A model generated the notes under the pieces. That model saw only the letters and a program-made list of their open reading frames with translations. It had not been told where the DNA came from and made no database searches. A stretch of DNA of 64,000 bases from Macrotrachela quadricornifera (lineage: Eukaryota > Rotifera > Eurotatoria > Philodinida > Philodinidae). The stretch spans positions 1,180,327 through 1,244,326 of the forward strand of contig JAJEKB010021337.1 in assembly GCA_022393335.1 (NCBI GenBank). The letters are read 5' to 3'. This document shows positions 22,971 to 33,905 of this stretch, piece by piece (the first letter of the stretch is position 1; each line of letters begins with the position of its first letter). A program made the translations under genes and the position numbers.

Positions 22971-25232
22971 CTACGATTTGATTTTTTCATTTATTCTATC
23001 AAGATTGTTTCGCCATTTTTGTAAATTGGGATGATTCGATTGAAATGAAAGTTGTCCAATGTCGACAGCACGTTGATAAAACGAAAATGCTTTCGAATAG
23101 TCTCTCATGTTCTCATACACCCCACCGATGCTATTGAAGGTAGAAGCGCTTTCGAGTGATCACTCACATTGGAATACACATTACCGATGTTGTTGTGAGA
23201 AGCAGCCAAGTCAAGATGACTCGCAGGAAGTGAATGTTGTTGTATTGTCAAAGATTTTTCGTAAAACGAAAGAGCTTTCCAGTTATCACTCATGATGTAA
23301 TACACATTACCTATGTCATTGTAGGAAGCAGCTAAATTAAGATAATTCGGAGAAAGTGATTGTTGTCGAATTGCCAGAGATTTTTCGTGAGACAAAAGTG
23401 CTTTCGAATAATCACCCATTCTAAAATACGCAATACCGATGCTGTAATAGGAATCGGCCAAGGCAGGATGATTAGAAGGAAGTGATTGCTGCTGAATTAC
23501 CAGGGACTTTTCGTAAGACTGAAGTGCTCTAGAATAATCACCTGTGAGGCAATACACATTACTAATGTTGATGTAAGATTTAGCTAAATCAGGATGATTG
23601 GCAGGAAGTGATTTTTGTCGAAAATCCAAAGATTTTTCGTATGACGAAAGTGCTTCCGAGTAATCACCCATTCTGAGATACACAGTACCAATGTTGTTGA
23701 AGGAAGCAGCCAAATAATGATGATTTGGAGTAGTTGAGTTTTCTTCAATTTCGACTGTTTTTTTTATAAAAGTTGATTGCTTCTTCATATTTTCCCTGTC
23801 TTTCTTTGGACAATCCAAATTGATTGTAAATCGGTGATTTGTCCCATTCATCTGTTGTCTCTTCAAGCATAACTTCAAAAATTTGGCGAGCCTTTTCGAA
23901 GTGAGCTGTTTTATAGAGCACTATACCCAATCGGTACCATCCTGTTGAGTATGGACTACTCTCTTCTCGTATACGATCCGTAAGGACACGAAGATCTTTG
24001 TCATCGTCACTAGTGAGTGTCAAGTTCACCTGAAAGAGACAATCATTTTCACCTATAGATTGGATATCACAGATTCGAAAAACAGTGTGCATTGAGAAGA
24101 GAACTTCATCTTCCTCGTGGAAATGGCTAGCAGCACAAATAGAAGCAAAGGGTGTTGTTGATTGAGAAGAATCAACAATCATAACAAATAGAATGCCCAC
24201 CAAATTGGGATTGTTCTGATTACTTTCGGCGAACAAAAGAGAGACTTCTCGATTTTTGCTGGTTGATAAAAAGTTATTAAATGAGATGAGCCCACCTTTC
24301 GTTTTTGTCATTTTTTCAAAATCAATCTTTGACAAGCCTTGGCCACGATAGAGAGTGAAAGTTGGGCTGGCGCAATGTTCATCAAACTGATCGGCGTGCA
24401 GCTGTTCAATGTGACGATGCAGATCACCAATAAAAAAACCCATCTTGATGATAACATTCACGTCCATGTTTCGAAGTGCACAATTGAGCATGGGATATAA
24501 GAACGAAGCATATGTGTACCACCAAATGGGTGTTTCATCACGGTAGGTTCGTTCGAATTTGGTGATGGCATTTAGTTGGTGATTATCGTCGGTGAATATA
24601 TCACGACAATAGTTGAGAAATTGTTTGATGTGCCCTTGATCGAATTTGATTGCCAATAAGATTTCTTTTAAGATTTGTGTGTACATGAACAAAGAATCCA
24701 GCTGGTCTAAACTTTGTTTTGAGACATCATGCCCAATTGTATCTACAAAAGCAATGGAGATGGCATTTTGCTCATCTTGTTGTACCATTCGCTTGACAGT
24801 ATGACATATGGACAAGATTTCTGTGAAGACGCCCTTCACTTTGGGCCATTGTTTGACCCATTCCTTATGCTCTGTTTTGTTTCTGTTATCGATCCAAATG
24901 GTATGAAGTTGAGGTATATCATGTATTAATGGTACGATAGTTCGACATAATGCATCTGAGATGATAATAAAAACGTTATCGCAGTCAATATCCGTCAGGA
25001 AATCGACGCATTGATCACGATCAGTGAACGTGTCAATAGTATTCACAACATAACGTAATTGATTAATCTGATATTGATAACTTTCATTTTTCTCGTCGAT
25101 GTTATTATCCAACCAGATGAGAGGGATATCTTGCATCATTTGTTCGTTGATTCGTTGAGATGCAATTATATTTTTTGACGAATTAGTTGAAGCTGTTGAT
25201 TTCGTTTTGTCCATGGTTTGTTTTGTGTACAT
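22971..25232 (-). pseudogene. ART-TPR fusion gene with two frame disruptions
   Basis: The ATG at 25232 follows a TTCAG acceptor-like sequence. The N-terminal 140 residues resemble the receiver-like region seen in rotifer ART-TPR proteins. The ART domain follows, with Arg298 (TLYRGQG), Ser325-Thr326-Ser327 (NNFLSTS) and E376-D377-E378 (EEDEVLF), numbered from the open frame. After it come about seven TPRs of the kinesin-light-chain type, with a 42-residue pitch (SYEKSLxIxQQSLPxNHPxLA). Frame is lost twice. At about 23760 a run of eight A (sense) shifts the frame after NFYKK; seven A would rejoin KTVEIEE. At about 23140 part of a TPR unit is missing and the frame resumes as STFNSIGGVYENM to a stop at 22971. 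ART activity would be coupled to TPR-mediated target binding. It is either decayed or partly an assembly or homopolymer error. Confidence 0.85.
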
Positions 25233-25747
25233 TGCCAACCTGAATTAATCGAGAAAAATGTTGAAGAGAACACGATCAAACTCACTTATTCAGTCGGCAT
25301 CAATTTTATTTTGGCAATTTTCTCTCTTGTTATTTTGTTTTTTTTTATTGTAAAACAATGCCATTTTCTAACGAAGAATGAAAATATATGATGAATTGTT
25401 GATGCAATTGAAAATAGACACAAGAGTCTTTAAAAAATAATCATTTTCTTCTTTTTAGTAGGAGAAACAAGGCTTACGTTGGAAAGTCGGAACCATTTAC
25501 TTAGGGTGTACCAAACGCTCGTGGCCTGCAGTGGCGGATCCAGGACATTTTGAAGGAGGGGGCGGATATAATCAAGTTATGGACTTTATACATGATGATT
25601 TTTTTAACATTTTTTATTATCATCTGTTCACATTTGTATGATTCATAAAATGCTATGATTTATGGCAACAAGAAAGAACTTAGAAATAAGAACAACAAAG
25701 AAATAAATTATCTAAGAACAATTTAGAAACAACAACAATTGAATAAA

Positions 25748-28573
25748 TTATACAACAAAGTCCAGCTTTCTATTCTTTCGCTTTGAGAACTTGTCGATGA
25801 CTTCTTCAATATCAATATTAATCGTTGGATGCACATACATCATTGCAAGTCCATTTAAACGATTTTCACTCATAGTATTTCGAAGATATGTTTTTACCAG
25901 TTTTAATGTTGAAAAGCTTCGCTCACCTGTGGCAGTTGTCACTGGCAACGTGGCATAAATTTGTAAAAGAACTTTGATATTCGGAAAAAAGGTACCATTG
26001 CATCGAACATAAGCATCAATAGCATTGTCCGGGCGATTTTCTGGTGCCTCATTGATCCATTTTCGTTTGTATAATTGAAATTCTTCTTTAATTAAATTTG
26101 GTGATGGTAAATAAGCTTCGTAAAAAGTAATAGAGTCTTTCAAATCATCGAAAGACTTATGTTCAATCATTGATGGAACAAGGATCGATACATTATAAGC
26201 GATCCATTGATGAGCAGTAAATCGATTGGTTAAAGATACAATGAAATGATCCATAATAGGAATAAATAAGTTGACCCGGTAATATTCCTCTGGTGTTTGT
26301 GCTGGTGCATTTGGCCGATACATTTGTCGACCAACTCCTCGCCTTATCGTCAATTGTGTACCTAAAAGAAAATTGAAATCACAACGCTGAAGTTAAGCTT
26401 CCATTTCTGAGGTCTTGATAGATCTGGTCAATTTAATGGAGAACTTGGTGAATTCAATTCAGAATTAAATTGAATTGATCGTTTGTTGAATTGCATTGGC
26501 AATCACTATTTCTTTGTATAGGATTAAACCAATTATATATACTGTTTTATTCCTCGAACGTTTGATGGTTTCATGAGAACAATTCTCCTACCTGATAATT
26601 CACACAATTGTTTGACTTCAGTAAGTATTTCGCCATATTCTTCATCCAATTTTTCGCTTCTCATTTGTTTGAACATGAATAAGACGTCATCTACTAAACG
26701 CTTGCAATCCATAATGTCATTGTCTGGTGCTTGTAATCCAGCAGCGATAGGTAAAGTCATAGATAAACATTTTTTTAATATGCATAATGAAATAATAAAA
26801 CAAGAACTTTGAATATTTTTTAAAAAATTAAATGCTAATGTTTGATTTTTACCTGTTTCTTCGTCGATAGTTTTTTCAAAACAAGTCATAATGAACGGAT
26901 ACAATTCTCGAAATGTAATCACAGCATCATGTCTTTCCACCCATCTTGTATCACAAACATTTGCTAATTTTTTTTTATTTAAATTGTTTATTATCTGTTT
27001 GAGATGTAATGTTCGTTTTGATGATGAATTGAAATAATTGTAGATTTCCTTGATAGAACCAATGCAATTTTGAATAATAATAATAAAACACGAGTCTGAT
27101 ATTGCCAAGTTAAGACTATGTGATGCACACTGAAGATAAAGTGCTGCTGGAAATAATTTTTGAATATATGCATGGCATCCTAAAAAATAAAACAAGAAGA
27201 TATCAGAGTTAGACGTAAGGTTAAAAAACAGTAAATTAAAATAAATTATCAGAGGAAAGCTTACCATTAAATTTTCCAGACATTGCTGAACATCCATCAT
27301 ACGCCTGGCCTACCATAAAATTTGGATTAAGACCAAGAATTTTTATTTCTTCAAGAATTAACCGAGCTAAACCTTCACCAGTTCGATCTTCAGCTGGTAA
27401 AAAACTAATAAATTTTTCGTGAATTTTATTTTCAAATACGTAACGAAGACAAAATGTAAATTGTTCGACAGTATTAACATCAGTAGTTTCATCGCCGATT
27501 ACGGTGAAGAATGTGGCATGCTTTACTTCAGCAAGTATTTGTTCTCGAATTAAGTCACCACAAATTTCGATGAATTCGTTTTGTGTTGTCTTCGAGATGT
27601 ATGTGGCGGTTTTGCTAGCTGTTGATAGATGGTTTGCTAACGTTGAATCACCAGCATCAATTCGATAGCGAAGTAATGAACGAAAATTACCTAGAATTAA
27701 TATTCATATTAAAAACATTAGAATGTTCACTTTACCTTCACCACTAACAATAGAATCGACGTTTAAATTACCGTCATCTCTGTGTCCTCGTAATGGAATA
27801 TTGTTTTGACCACAGAGTATAATTGTTTTAATAATAGGTATTAAACGTTTTCGATTTTCAATTTTTTCTTGCTTCTGTTTGTTTACTAATAAATCATCGA
27901 CGCTGTCACATTTGTTTTCATATACAGAAATAAACCTTTCAGCATCCACGATGCTATCATTGTGATAATTTTTTAACTTGTGTCTAGTTATTTGTCCATC
28001 GGCGCCTAATAACTTACCATATTGTTGACATGGAGAAAGAACAAAAGAACCAAAGTGACTATTACCAGCTGCTTTGGCAAATAAAACACAAGGTACACAA
28101 AAAAGGCCATTCTTCGAGGGTGAGTAAACGAGCCATGGTTTGTTGTCATTTAAATGATTTGGACGTAAAAATCGATTTTCGATAGTATTGTTTGTCTTGC
28201 GTTGAACACACGGCCACTTGAATTTTTCATTAGGAGCAAAATGCTGTGTCAATAATAAGTACCGTAATTCATCCGATAAGTTTAATCGATTATGTATATA
28301 ATTTCCAATATCATTTTTCAGTTCCATCGAATCTAAACTTGATGGGGCTTTTGATAATGTTGCTTCTGATTGTTTATTTGGAGATAAATGATTGTTAACC
28401 GAAGAAACAAGAATCGAATCAGAAGTATAAGCTGAAATATTTGTTGGTACTTCACTTGTATTAATATGACTGTTTATGTTTGCATTCGAAACTATTACTG
28501 TTGCTTTTTCGCCTGCATGATTAGTGAGAGTGAAGCCGAATGAAGAGAGATCTTTAAATTTTTTCATTGACAT
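25748..28573 (-). CDS. hAT-superfamily transposase (TTF zinc finger, DUF4371-like, hAT dimerisation)
   Basis: Four exons, 27736-28573, 27265-27690, 26592-27179 and 25748-26361, are joined by three GT-AG introns of 45, 85 and 230 bp. All junctions are phase 1 and sum to 822 codons with no stop, giving 821 residues. The N-terminus has a TTF-type zinc-finger region (KPWLVYSPSKNGLFCVPCVLF), followed by a PLRGHRDDG motif typical of ZMYM/DUF4371-type hAT proteins. The RNase H-like catalytic triad can be read as D346 (VIGDETTD), D411 (GQAYDGCSA) and E764 (TATGERSFS). CDTRWVERHDA is the conserved RW block, and the C-terminus is the hAT dimerisation domain. It should bind the element ends and cut and paste it. 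Two ATGs lie close together at the start; 28573 is the first. Confidence 0.93.
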
Positions 28574-28644
28574 CACTTCATTAGATTTAAAACAATGAAT
28601 TATAACTTTTCACATATATTTAATAATCATTAAAACAATGAGCT

Positions 28645-28795
28645 CAAATGGACCAATAACATAATCGTTGATTGTTTCAATGTGAGACAACGAACTCAAA
28701 TGAGCTAAAGACATAACCGTCGATTGTTTCAATGTGAGAGAAAATGAATTCAAATGAGCTAAAGACATAACCGTCGATTATCATTGTTATTCTAC
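28645..28795. repeat. Subterminal tandem repeats of the hAT element
   Basis: About 57-bp units (CAAATGAGCTAAAGACATAACCGTCGATTGTTTCAATGTGAGA type) are repeated two and a half times between the transposase start and the right end. Subterminal repeats in hAT elements are typical transposase binding sites; that role here is inference. Confidence 0.6.
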
Positions 28796-30039
28796 AAATG
28801 CTTATCATCTGTATGGCATCAATAGACGTCTCATTATAAAAGAAAAAGATTTTTGATAAGAGAAATAAACGCCTTAACACTAAGTATATATAAGTTATTG
28901 TATTTCTTTTGAATCTAATTTCAGAATACAAACACTGCAAATTCAAATATGCTATGAAATGCACTGTTGTCTCTGTAACGCGCAAAAAAATGAAAAATAA
29001 TTAGGACGTAACATAAATTTCCAAGGAGGGGGCGGGCGCCCCGACCGCACCACTGTAGATCCGCCCCTGGTGGCCTGGTGTTACTTAGCCATATAGTAAA
29101 TTCTAAGAAACTTTCTTTCTATATAGTGTGATAGAGGAAAGGATGCTCAATTTTTTTATACTATTTGATCATACTTCAACTAATTGAATAATCATAAAAT
29201 TTCGATAAGATCTGTTTTATTCGCATACGTCACGACAACATTAGCGCTCATTTAAAAAAAGGCAGACGGGTATCTTTTTTAAATAACTTTTGATAGAAAC
29301 AAGATAGAGAACTGCAATTTTCATCGTTGGAAAGAGGAGATGAAGATGCATCGAATCATATATAATAGAGGCTTTTTATCTGTTTTTTTTGTGACGTTTT
29401 CAATTGACCTTGTTAAGAACACACCTACCTGCTAAGTTGTTTACAGTGAACTTTTAATTATCAAGTATAGATTCAAGCCACAAATCAAAAAACCACAAAC
29501 TGCGGAAGACTAATATCAATAATATGTATTATAGTCCAGCCTCTAATATGATTTTCTAGCAGTTTTTATGAAAAAAGCTCACTTTTGTACTTTTTCTTTT
29601 TTTCATGAAAAAAGCATTCTCCCGTCAATTAGAAAATTAAATAAAAATACTTCAGAAATCAACGTTAGTAACACCTATAGCGTATGATTCGATGCAACTT
29701 TATCTCCTCTTTCTGACGGCGAAAATCGCAGTCCCCTACATTGTTTCTATCAAAAGTTATTCGAAAAATACTAACTAGCATCATGTTGCAGCGACGTATG
29801 CGAATAAAACAGATCTTATCGAAATTTTATGATTATTCAATTAGTTGAGGTATGATCAAATAGTATAAAAAAATTGAGCATCCTTTCCTCTATCACACTA
29901 TATAGAAAGAAAGTTTCTTAGAATTTACTATATGGCTAAATAACACCAGGCCACGAGCTTTTGGTACACCCTAAGTATTTAGTTGTAACATCTGCTTTTT
30001 GAACTTGTCGATAGATGTTTTCTGTCATCATCTATTCTC

Positions 30040-30125
30040 ATAATTGTATTGCAAACAATTGTCTCCTCTCACAATTGTCTTCCACACAATTGTCTGCACA
30101 CAATTATCTTACACACAATGTTCTT
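30040..30125. repeat. CACACAATTGTCT minisatellite
   Basis: Five or six imperfect copies of a CAATTGTCTNCACA unit lie just outside the foldback. The rest of 29976-30578 shows no gene. Confidence 0.6.
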
Positions 30126-30578
30126 ACATATAATAGACGTAGACCCCAATAAAATTATCATAAATGGTAAGAATCAACATTTATTATCAATAGATGCTCA
30201 AACTATTACAAAGTCGTACTAATTTATTTACTCAGATAGAAATCATGAATGAAATAGTTCGATTACAATAGCATAATAGTAAACAATGTATATATCACAC
30301 CAACGATCCGTTGCCCACCAACGATATCATAATTGAACACTATGCAGTTAGATATTTTTCTACGACAATTTACAATATTTTTTAGAGCATGTCCGCTACA
30401 GTGAATACCTTAGGCAAAGAGATTGGCACATGATCGTAACTTAGAAGGACCGCTACTTCATCTCACGCAGCGCGTACATCGATTTGGCTCAAGTCTATGA
30501 TTGCAATCCCATCCTGTTCACATATCTCACTAGTCACATGCACGTTTCGAAATCAACAAAATAAACAGTGGTGTGCAT

Positions 30579-31745
30579 CTATTTATTAACGAGCGAGAAA
30601 ACTATCATTCCAAATGGAAATTGTATTCTATCATCACTTTTTTTAATTTGTTGTCCAAATGTTGCAGAAATGCTATTGTCCCACAGATTCAACTTTTTTA
30701 GTGTCTAAATATAAAAAAGAAGATGAATATGAGGGAGACATAAATAACATGAGAATCACTGTGTTATGTCGCAAAGCATTACCAAGATGTCGTGCACCAG
30801 CATCTCCGATTTGGTTGTTATCAAGGTTCAGTGTAATGAGTGTCTATATATAGAGAAGAAGATGACTATGAGAGAGATGTAAATAAGATGAGAATCACTG
30901 TGTTATGCCGTAAGGCATCACCAAGATGTTGTGCACCATCAGCTCTAATTTGGTTGTTATTAAGATTCAGTGTGGTGAGTGTCTATATGTAGAGAAGAAG
31001 ATGACTGTCAGAGAGATGTAAATAGAATGAGAATCACTGTGTTATGATGTAAGGCATCACCAANNNNNNNNNNGATGACTATGAGAGAGATATAAATAGA
31101 ATGAGAATCACTGTGTTATGCCATAAGGCATCACCAAGATGTAGTGCACCACCAGCTCTGATTTGATTGTTATCAAGGTTCAGTGTGGTGAGTGTCTATA
31201 GGTCGAGAAGAAGATGACTGTTAGAGAGATGTAAATAGAATGAGAATCACTGTGTTATGCCGTAAGGCATAACCAAGATGTTGTGCAGCAGCATCCCCGA
31301 TTTGATTGTTATGAAGGTTCAGTGTGGTGAGTGTCTATATGCAGAGAAGCAGATGGATATGAGAGACATATAAATAGGATGAGAATCACTGTGTTATGCC
31401 GTAAGGCATCACCAACATATTGTGCATCATCAACTCCGATTTTGTTGTTATAAAGGTTCAATGTGGTGAGTGTCTATATGTAGAGAAGAAGATGACTATG
31501 GGAGAGATGTAAATAGAATGAGAATCACTGTGTTATGCCGTAAGGCATCACCAAGACGTTGTACATCACCAGCTCCAATTTGATTATTTTGAAAGTTCAG
31601 TGTGTTGAGTGCCTATATGTAGAGAAGAAGATGAATATGAGAGAGGTGAATAAAGTGTGACTGGTATCGTTTCATCTCCTAATGCACCAGCAAAACGTTG
31701 TGTTGCATCGACTGCAATATTATTTTTGGGAGGTTTTTTTGATGA
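30579..31745 (-). CDS. NLR-type leucine-rich-repeat gene, tandem 28-aa LRR exons (5' incomplete)
   Basis: Successive 84-bp, phase-0 exons each encode one ribonuclease-inhibitor-type LRR of 28 residues (TLTTLNLDNNQIxxxGAxxL, then GDALRHNT): 31529-31612, 31390-31473, 31251-31334, 31112-31195, one interrupted by the N gap (31038-31063+), 30899-30982 and 30760-30843. The terminal exon 30579-30704 starts LKKLNLWDNSI and ends in a stop. Introns are 55 bp (one 56), nearly identical to each other, and run GTGATTCTCATT...CTACATATAG. A more diverged LRR exon (31662-31745, NNIAVDATQRFAGALGD) lies upstream across a 49-bp intron. No NACHT domain or start was found further 5'. Such LRRs are ligand- or partner-binding horseshoes, as in NLRC3-like proteins. 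All repeat exons are open. Confidence 0.82.
31064..31073. other. Assembly gap (10 N) inside the LRR array
   Basis: The distance between the flanking unit boundaries (30982 to 31195) is 213 bp, where two 139-bp units would need 278. About 66 bp of real sequence therefore appears missing beyond the ten Ns, or the array collapsed during assembly; the true number of LRR exons is uncertain. Confidence 0.9.
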
Positions 31746-32440
31746 ATCTTTTGAGAATGGGCGTATGAAATTTGAAGCTCGTAAACTGTGAGGAGCTAGA
31801 TGAATACCTGGTCCCTAATTCTAGCGCCAATTCATGTAACCTGCTCACCAACTCCAGTTCGCACTCATATGAGCTGGTGTTCATCTATAACTCGTCGTAT
31901 ATTCAAATCAGATGTTTAATAGCTTTAAATCTTTCAACATAACAACTGTGGCAAATGACATTGGTAATATTGCGGAACAGTAAAAATGAAACATCATCAT
32001 TTACGATCGGGGGGATAGAAATATTCTACCGATTCACAACCACTTAACGGATAACGATGCTAGGAAAGACTGGTTTTATCGGAAGGTTGACAGCGGATAG
32101 AGCCAGTGTGGCTGGATTGGCTACTTGGAAGTGAGAGACTCTGCGTACTTATACGCAATTGGATAGAGAAGCTGATGACGGAATTCAATCAATACGGCTT
32201 TAGTTGGTGAAAAAGCTTAGCTTCATAAATCACCTCTTGTCTACTCCACGAATAGAGTTGGATTAATTCTTTTTCTGTTATCATGTATAACTGCGTCTTG
32301 GACGACAAACAAACAAATACACACTAACTCTGTTCTAGCTGATTAGTGGTAACCAACTAGCAATGTTATTATAGAAACAGACTTAATTTTATCCCATTAT
32401 CAACTTTATATGAATCAACACGTATGCCAGTGCGAGCTCA
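31746..32440. other. Intergenic with a copy of the 32.4-kb minisatellite at 31800-31890
   Basis: 31800-31890 (AATTCATGTAACCTGCTCACCAACTCC type) is related in direct orientation to the array at 32450-32690. The intervening 550 bp has no recognisable gene; short frames around 32030-32230 are interrupted by stops. Confidence 0.4.
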
Positions 32441-32449
32441 TGAACTGTA

Positions 32450-32689
32450 ATGAGTTGGGACGAAGAGTGGATGCCTAGGTCGAATTCATGTGAGCTTGTC
32501 ACCAGCTCGAATTCCTACTCAGGTGAGTTGGTGACTAGTTTCAATTCCGATTCAAGTGAGTTGATATCCAGCCCTAATTCCAACTTATATGAGTTGATTA
32601 CAAACTCCAGCTCCGATTTATGTGAGTCGGAGATCAATTCTTTTCAGATGAGTTGGAATTTATGCACCAGTTCCGGCTGTGAGCATTGA
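32450..32689 (+). repeat. ~39-42-bp minisatellite with an open repetitive frame
   Basis: Five or six degenerate units (AATTCCGATTCAAGTGAGTTG type) give a 79-codon frame whose peptide repeats every 13-14 residues as NSxSxELVTSxNS. The frame has an ATG at 32450 but no signal peptide, no flanking exons and low complexity, so I treat it as a repeat rather than a gene. Confidence 0.55.
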
Positions 32690-33281
32690 TATGGAACTGT
32701 CACACTCCTACTCGAAAATAGACTGTGTTTTTATAAATTCTTCGGAGATTCTGGAATATTTACTGTGATTTTGAGAGTGTTTAGAGTTCTTCGAATACTC
32801 GAAGACTTTCGTAGAAGTCTTTTGAAATCTTTGGTAAAACTTTAGTATCCATCGTAACTTAAAACTAATATACGAGTCAGAATTGAACTTCTGTTAGCTA
32901 AAAAGGGAACAGTGACAATCAATGGATTCGATAGACTTCAGCTGAAGTATAATTGTTTTATAATTAATTCTTTTGAGATTCATAAATTAGTAAATGAGAG
33001 AAGTTACCGTTAATATTTATGTAGGAAGTTACAGTAATTGAGTGATCTTCAGTATTATTTTTGTTAAGAAATTCTAGTTCAGAGGAGTTTTGGTTTTATT
33101 AAAAAGGTTTTGATTATAGATTATTGACGTCGATCAATGTATGTTTTTACACTGTTTCCATGAGGGTATGAGTTCTCATCCACAGTTTTTATCTACGTAT
33201 CGTACAAACAACAGCTAGTATTGTTCTAGTCATGTAAGAAAGGTTGTGTGCTGACTTCGCAATGGTCATAAAGCATACTAA

Positions 33282-33905
33282 CGAGGGAAGGTCAGCAAGT
33301 GTTCAGTCGCCTTTGAACTGCGTCTCAGTTGACCGGGAGTATTCGAGCGTGCTGATTCCGAATTTCATAATGGTTTGGGTTAATTTTGACTTTAAAGCCC
33401 TGGTTTTTGAAGATCTTGATTTTCAAGCCGGAAAAACTATTTGCTCTAAAAAATATTTTTGATCTGTCCAATTGATAAAGTATGTCGTGAAACCTACAGT
33501 AAACCATTTTTCAAGGTTTCATAAGAGGTTCTGAAGAAATTTTCTACGTTTAAAACTTTCGAAAAGAGAGGAAAAACTGGCTTTTGCTATACTGCGTAAA
33601 AACGCTAGTTTTTCCTTTCTTTTTTTTAAAGTTTTAGACGTAGAAAACTTCCTTTGAACCTCTCATGAAACTTTGAAAAATGATATTCTGTAGGTTTCGT
33701 GGCGTACTTTATCTATTGATCAGACCAAAAAACGTTTTAGCGCAAACAGGTTTTTGGCTTGAAAATCAAGATCTTCAAAAGTCGGGCCTTTGAAGTCAAA
33801 ATTAACCCAAACCATTATGAAATTCGGAACCAACATTCTCGATGATTCTCGGTCAACTGAGTCTCATCTCAAAAGCGAGTGAATATTTGGTAGCCTTCCC
33901 TCACA
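33282..33905. mobile_element. Foldback element (~624 bp)
   Basis: Arms from about 33282-33590 and 33610-33905 are inverted copies; GGTTTGGGTTAATTTTGACTT and its complement mark equivalent positions. The outer ends share a GAGGGAAGG word. The 60-72 codon frames here lie within the arms. Confidence 0.8.

Larger units (their letters stand above)
25529..29069. mobile_element. hAT transposon, apparently autonomous (3541 bp)
   Basis: The exact 8-bp target duplication GTGGCCTG is at 25521-25528 and 29070-29077. The ends are CAGTGGCGGATCCA and the complement of CAGGGGCGGATCTA, with a GGAGGGGGCGG block just inside both ends. One four-exon transposase gene fills the element on the minus strand. An identical duplication and an open transposase indicate a recent insertion. 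Confidence 0.95.
25500..29975. mobile_element. Foldback element split by a hAT insertion
   Basis: The outer ends are CTTAGGGTGTACC and GGTACACCCTAAG, flanked by TA at 25498-25499 and 29976-29977. The left arm is cut: 25500-25528 continues at 29078 after the hAT. The continuing arm (29078 to about 29360) is an inverted copy of about 29690-29975, for example GATCTGTTTTATTCGCATACG and its complement. Without the hAT and its duplication the element is about 927 bp, almost all inverted repeat. The interior has no coding capacity. Confidence 0.85.

Noticed and set aside
30660..31660. Regular direct repeats that could suggest a CRISPR array
   Set aside because: The repeat is a 139-bp exon-intron unit encoding LRRs, not a short repeat with unique spacers, and the genome is eukaryotic.
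32030..32230. Short frame resembling a retroelement gag (DARKDWFYRK)
   Set aside because: Only one weak match, interrupted by stops, with no reverse transcriptase, integrase or LTR nearby.
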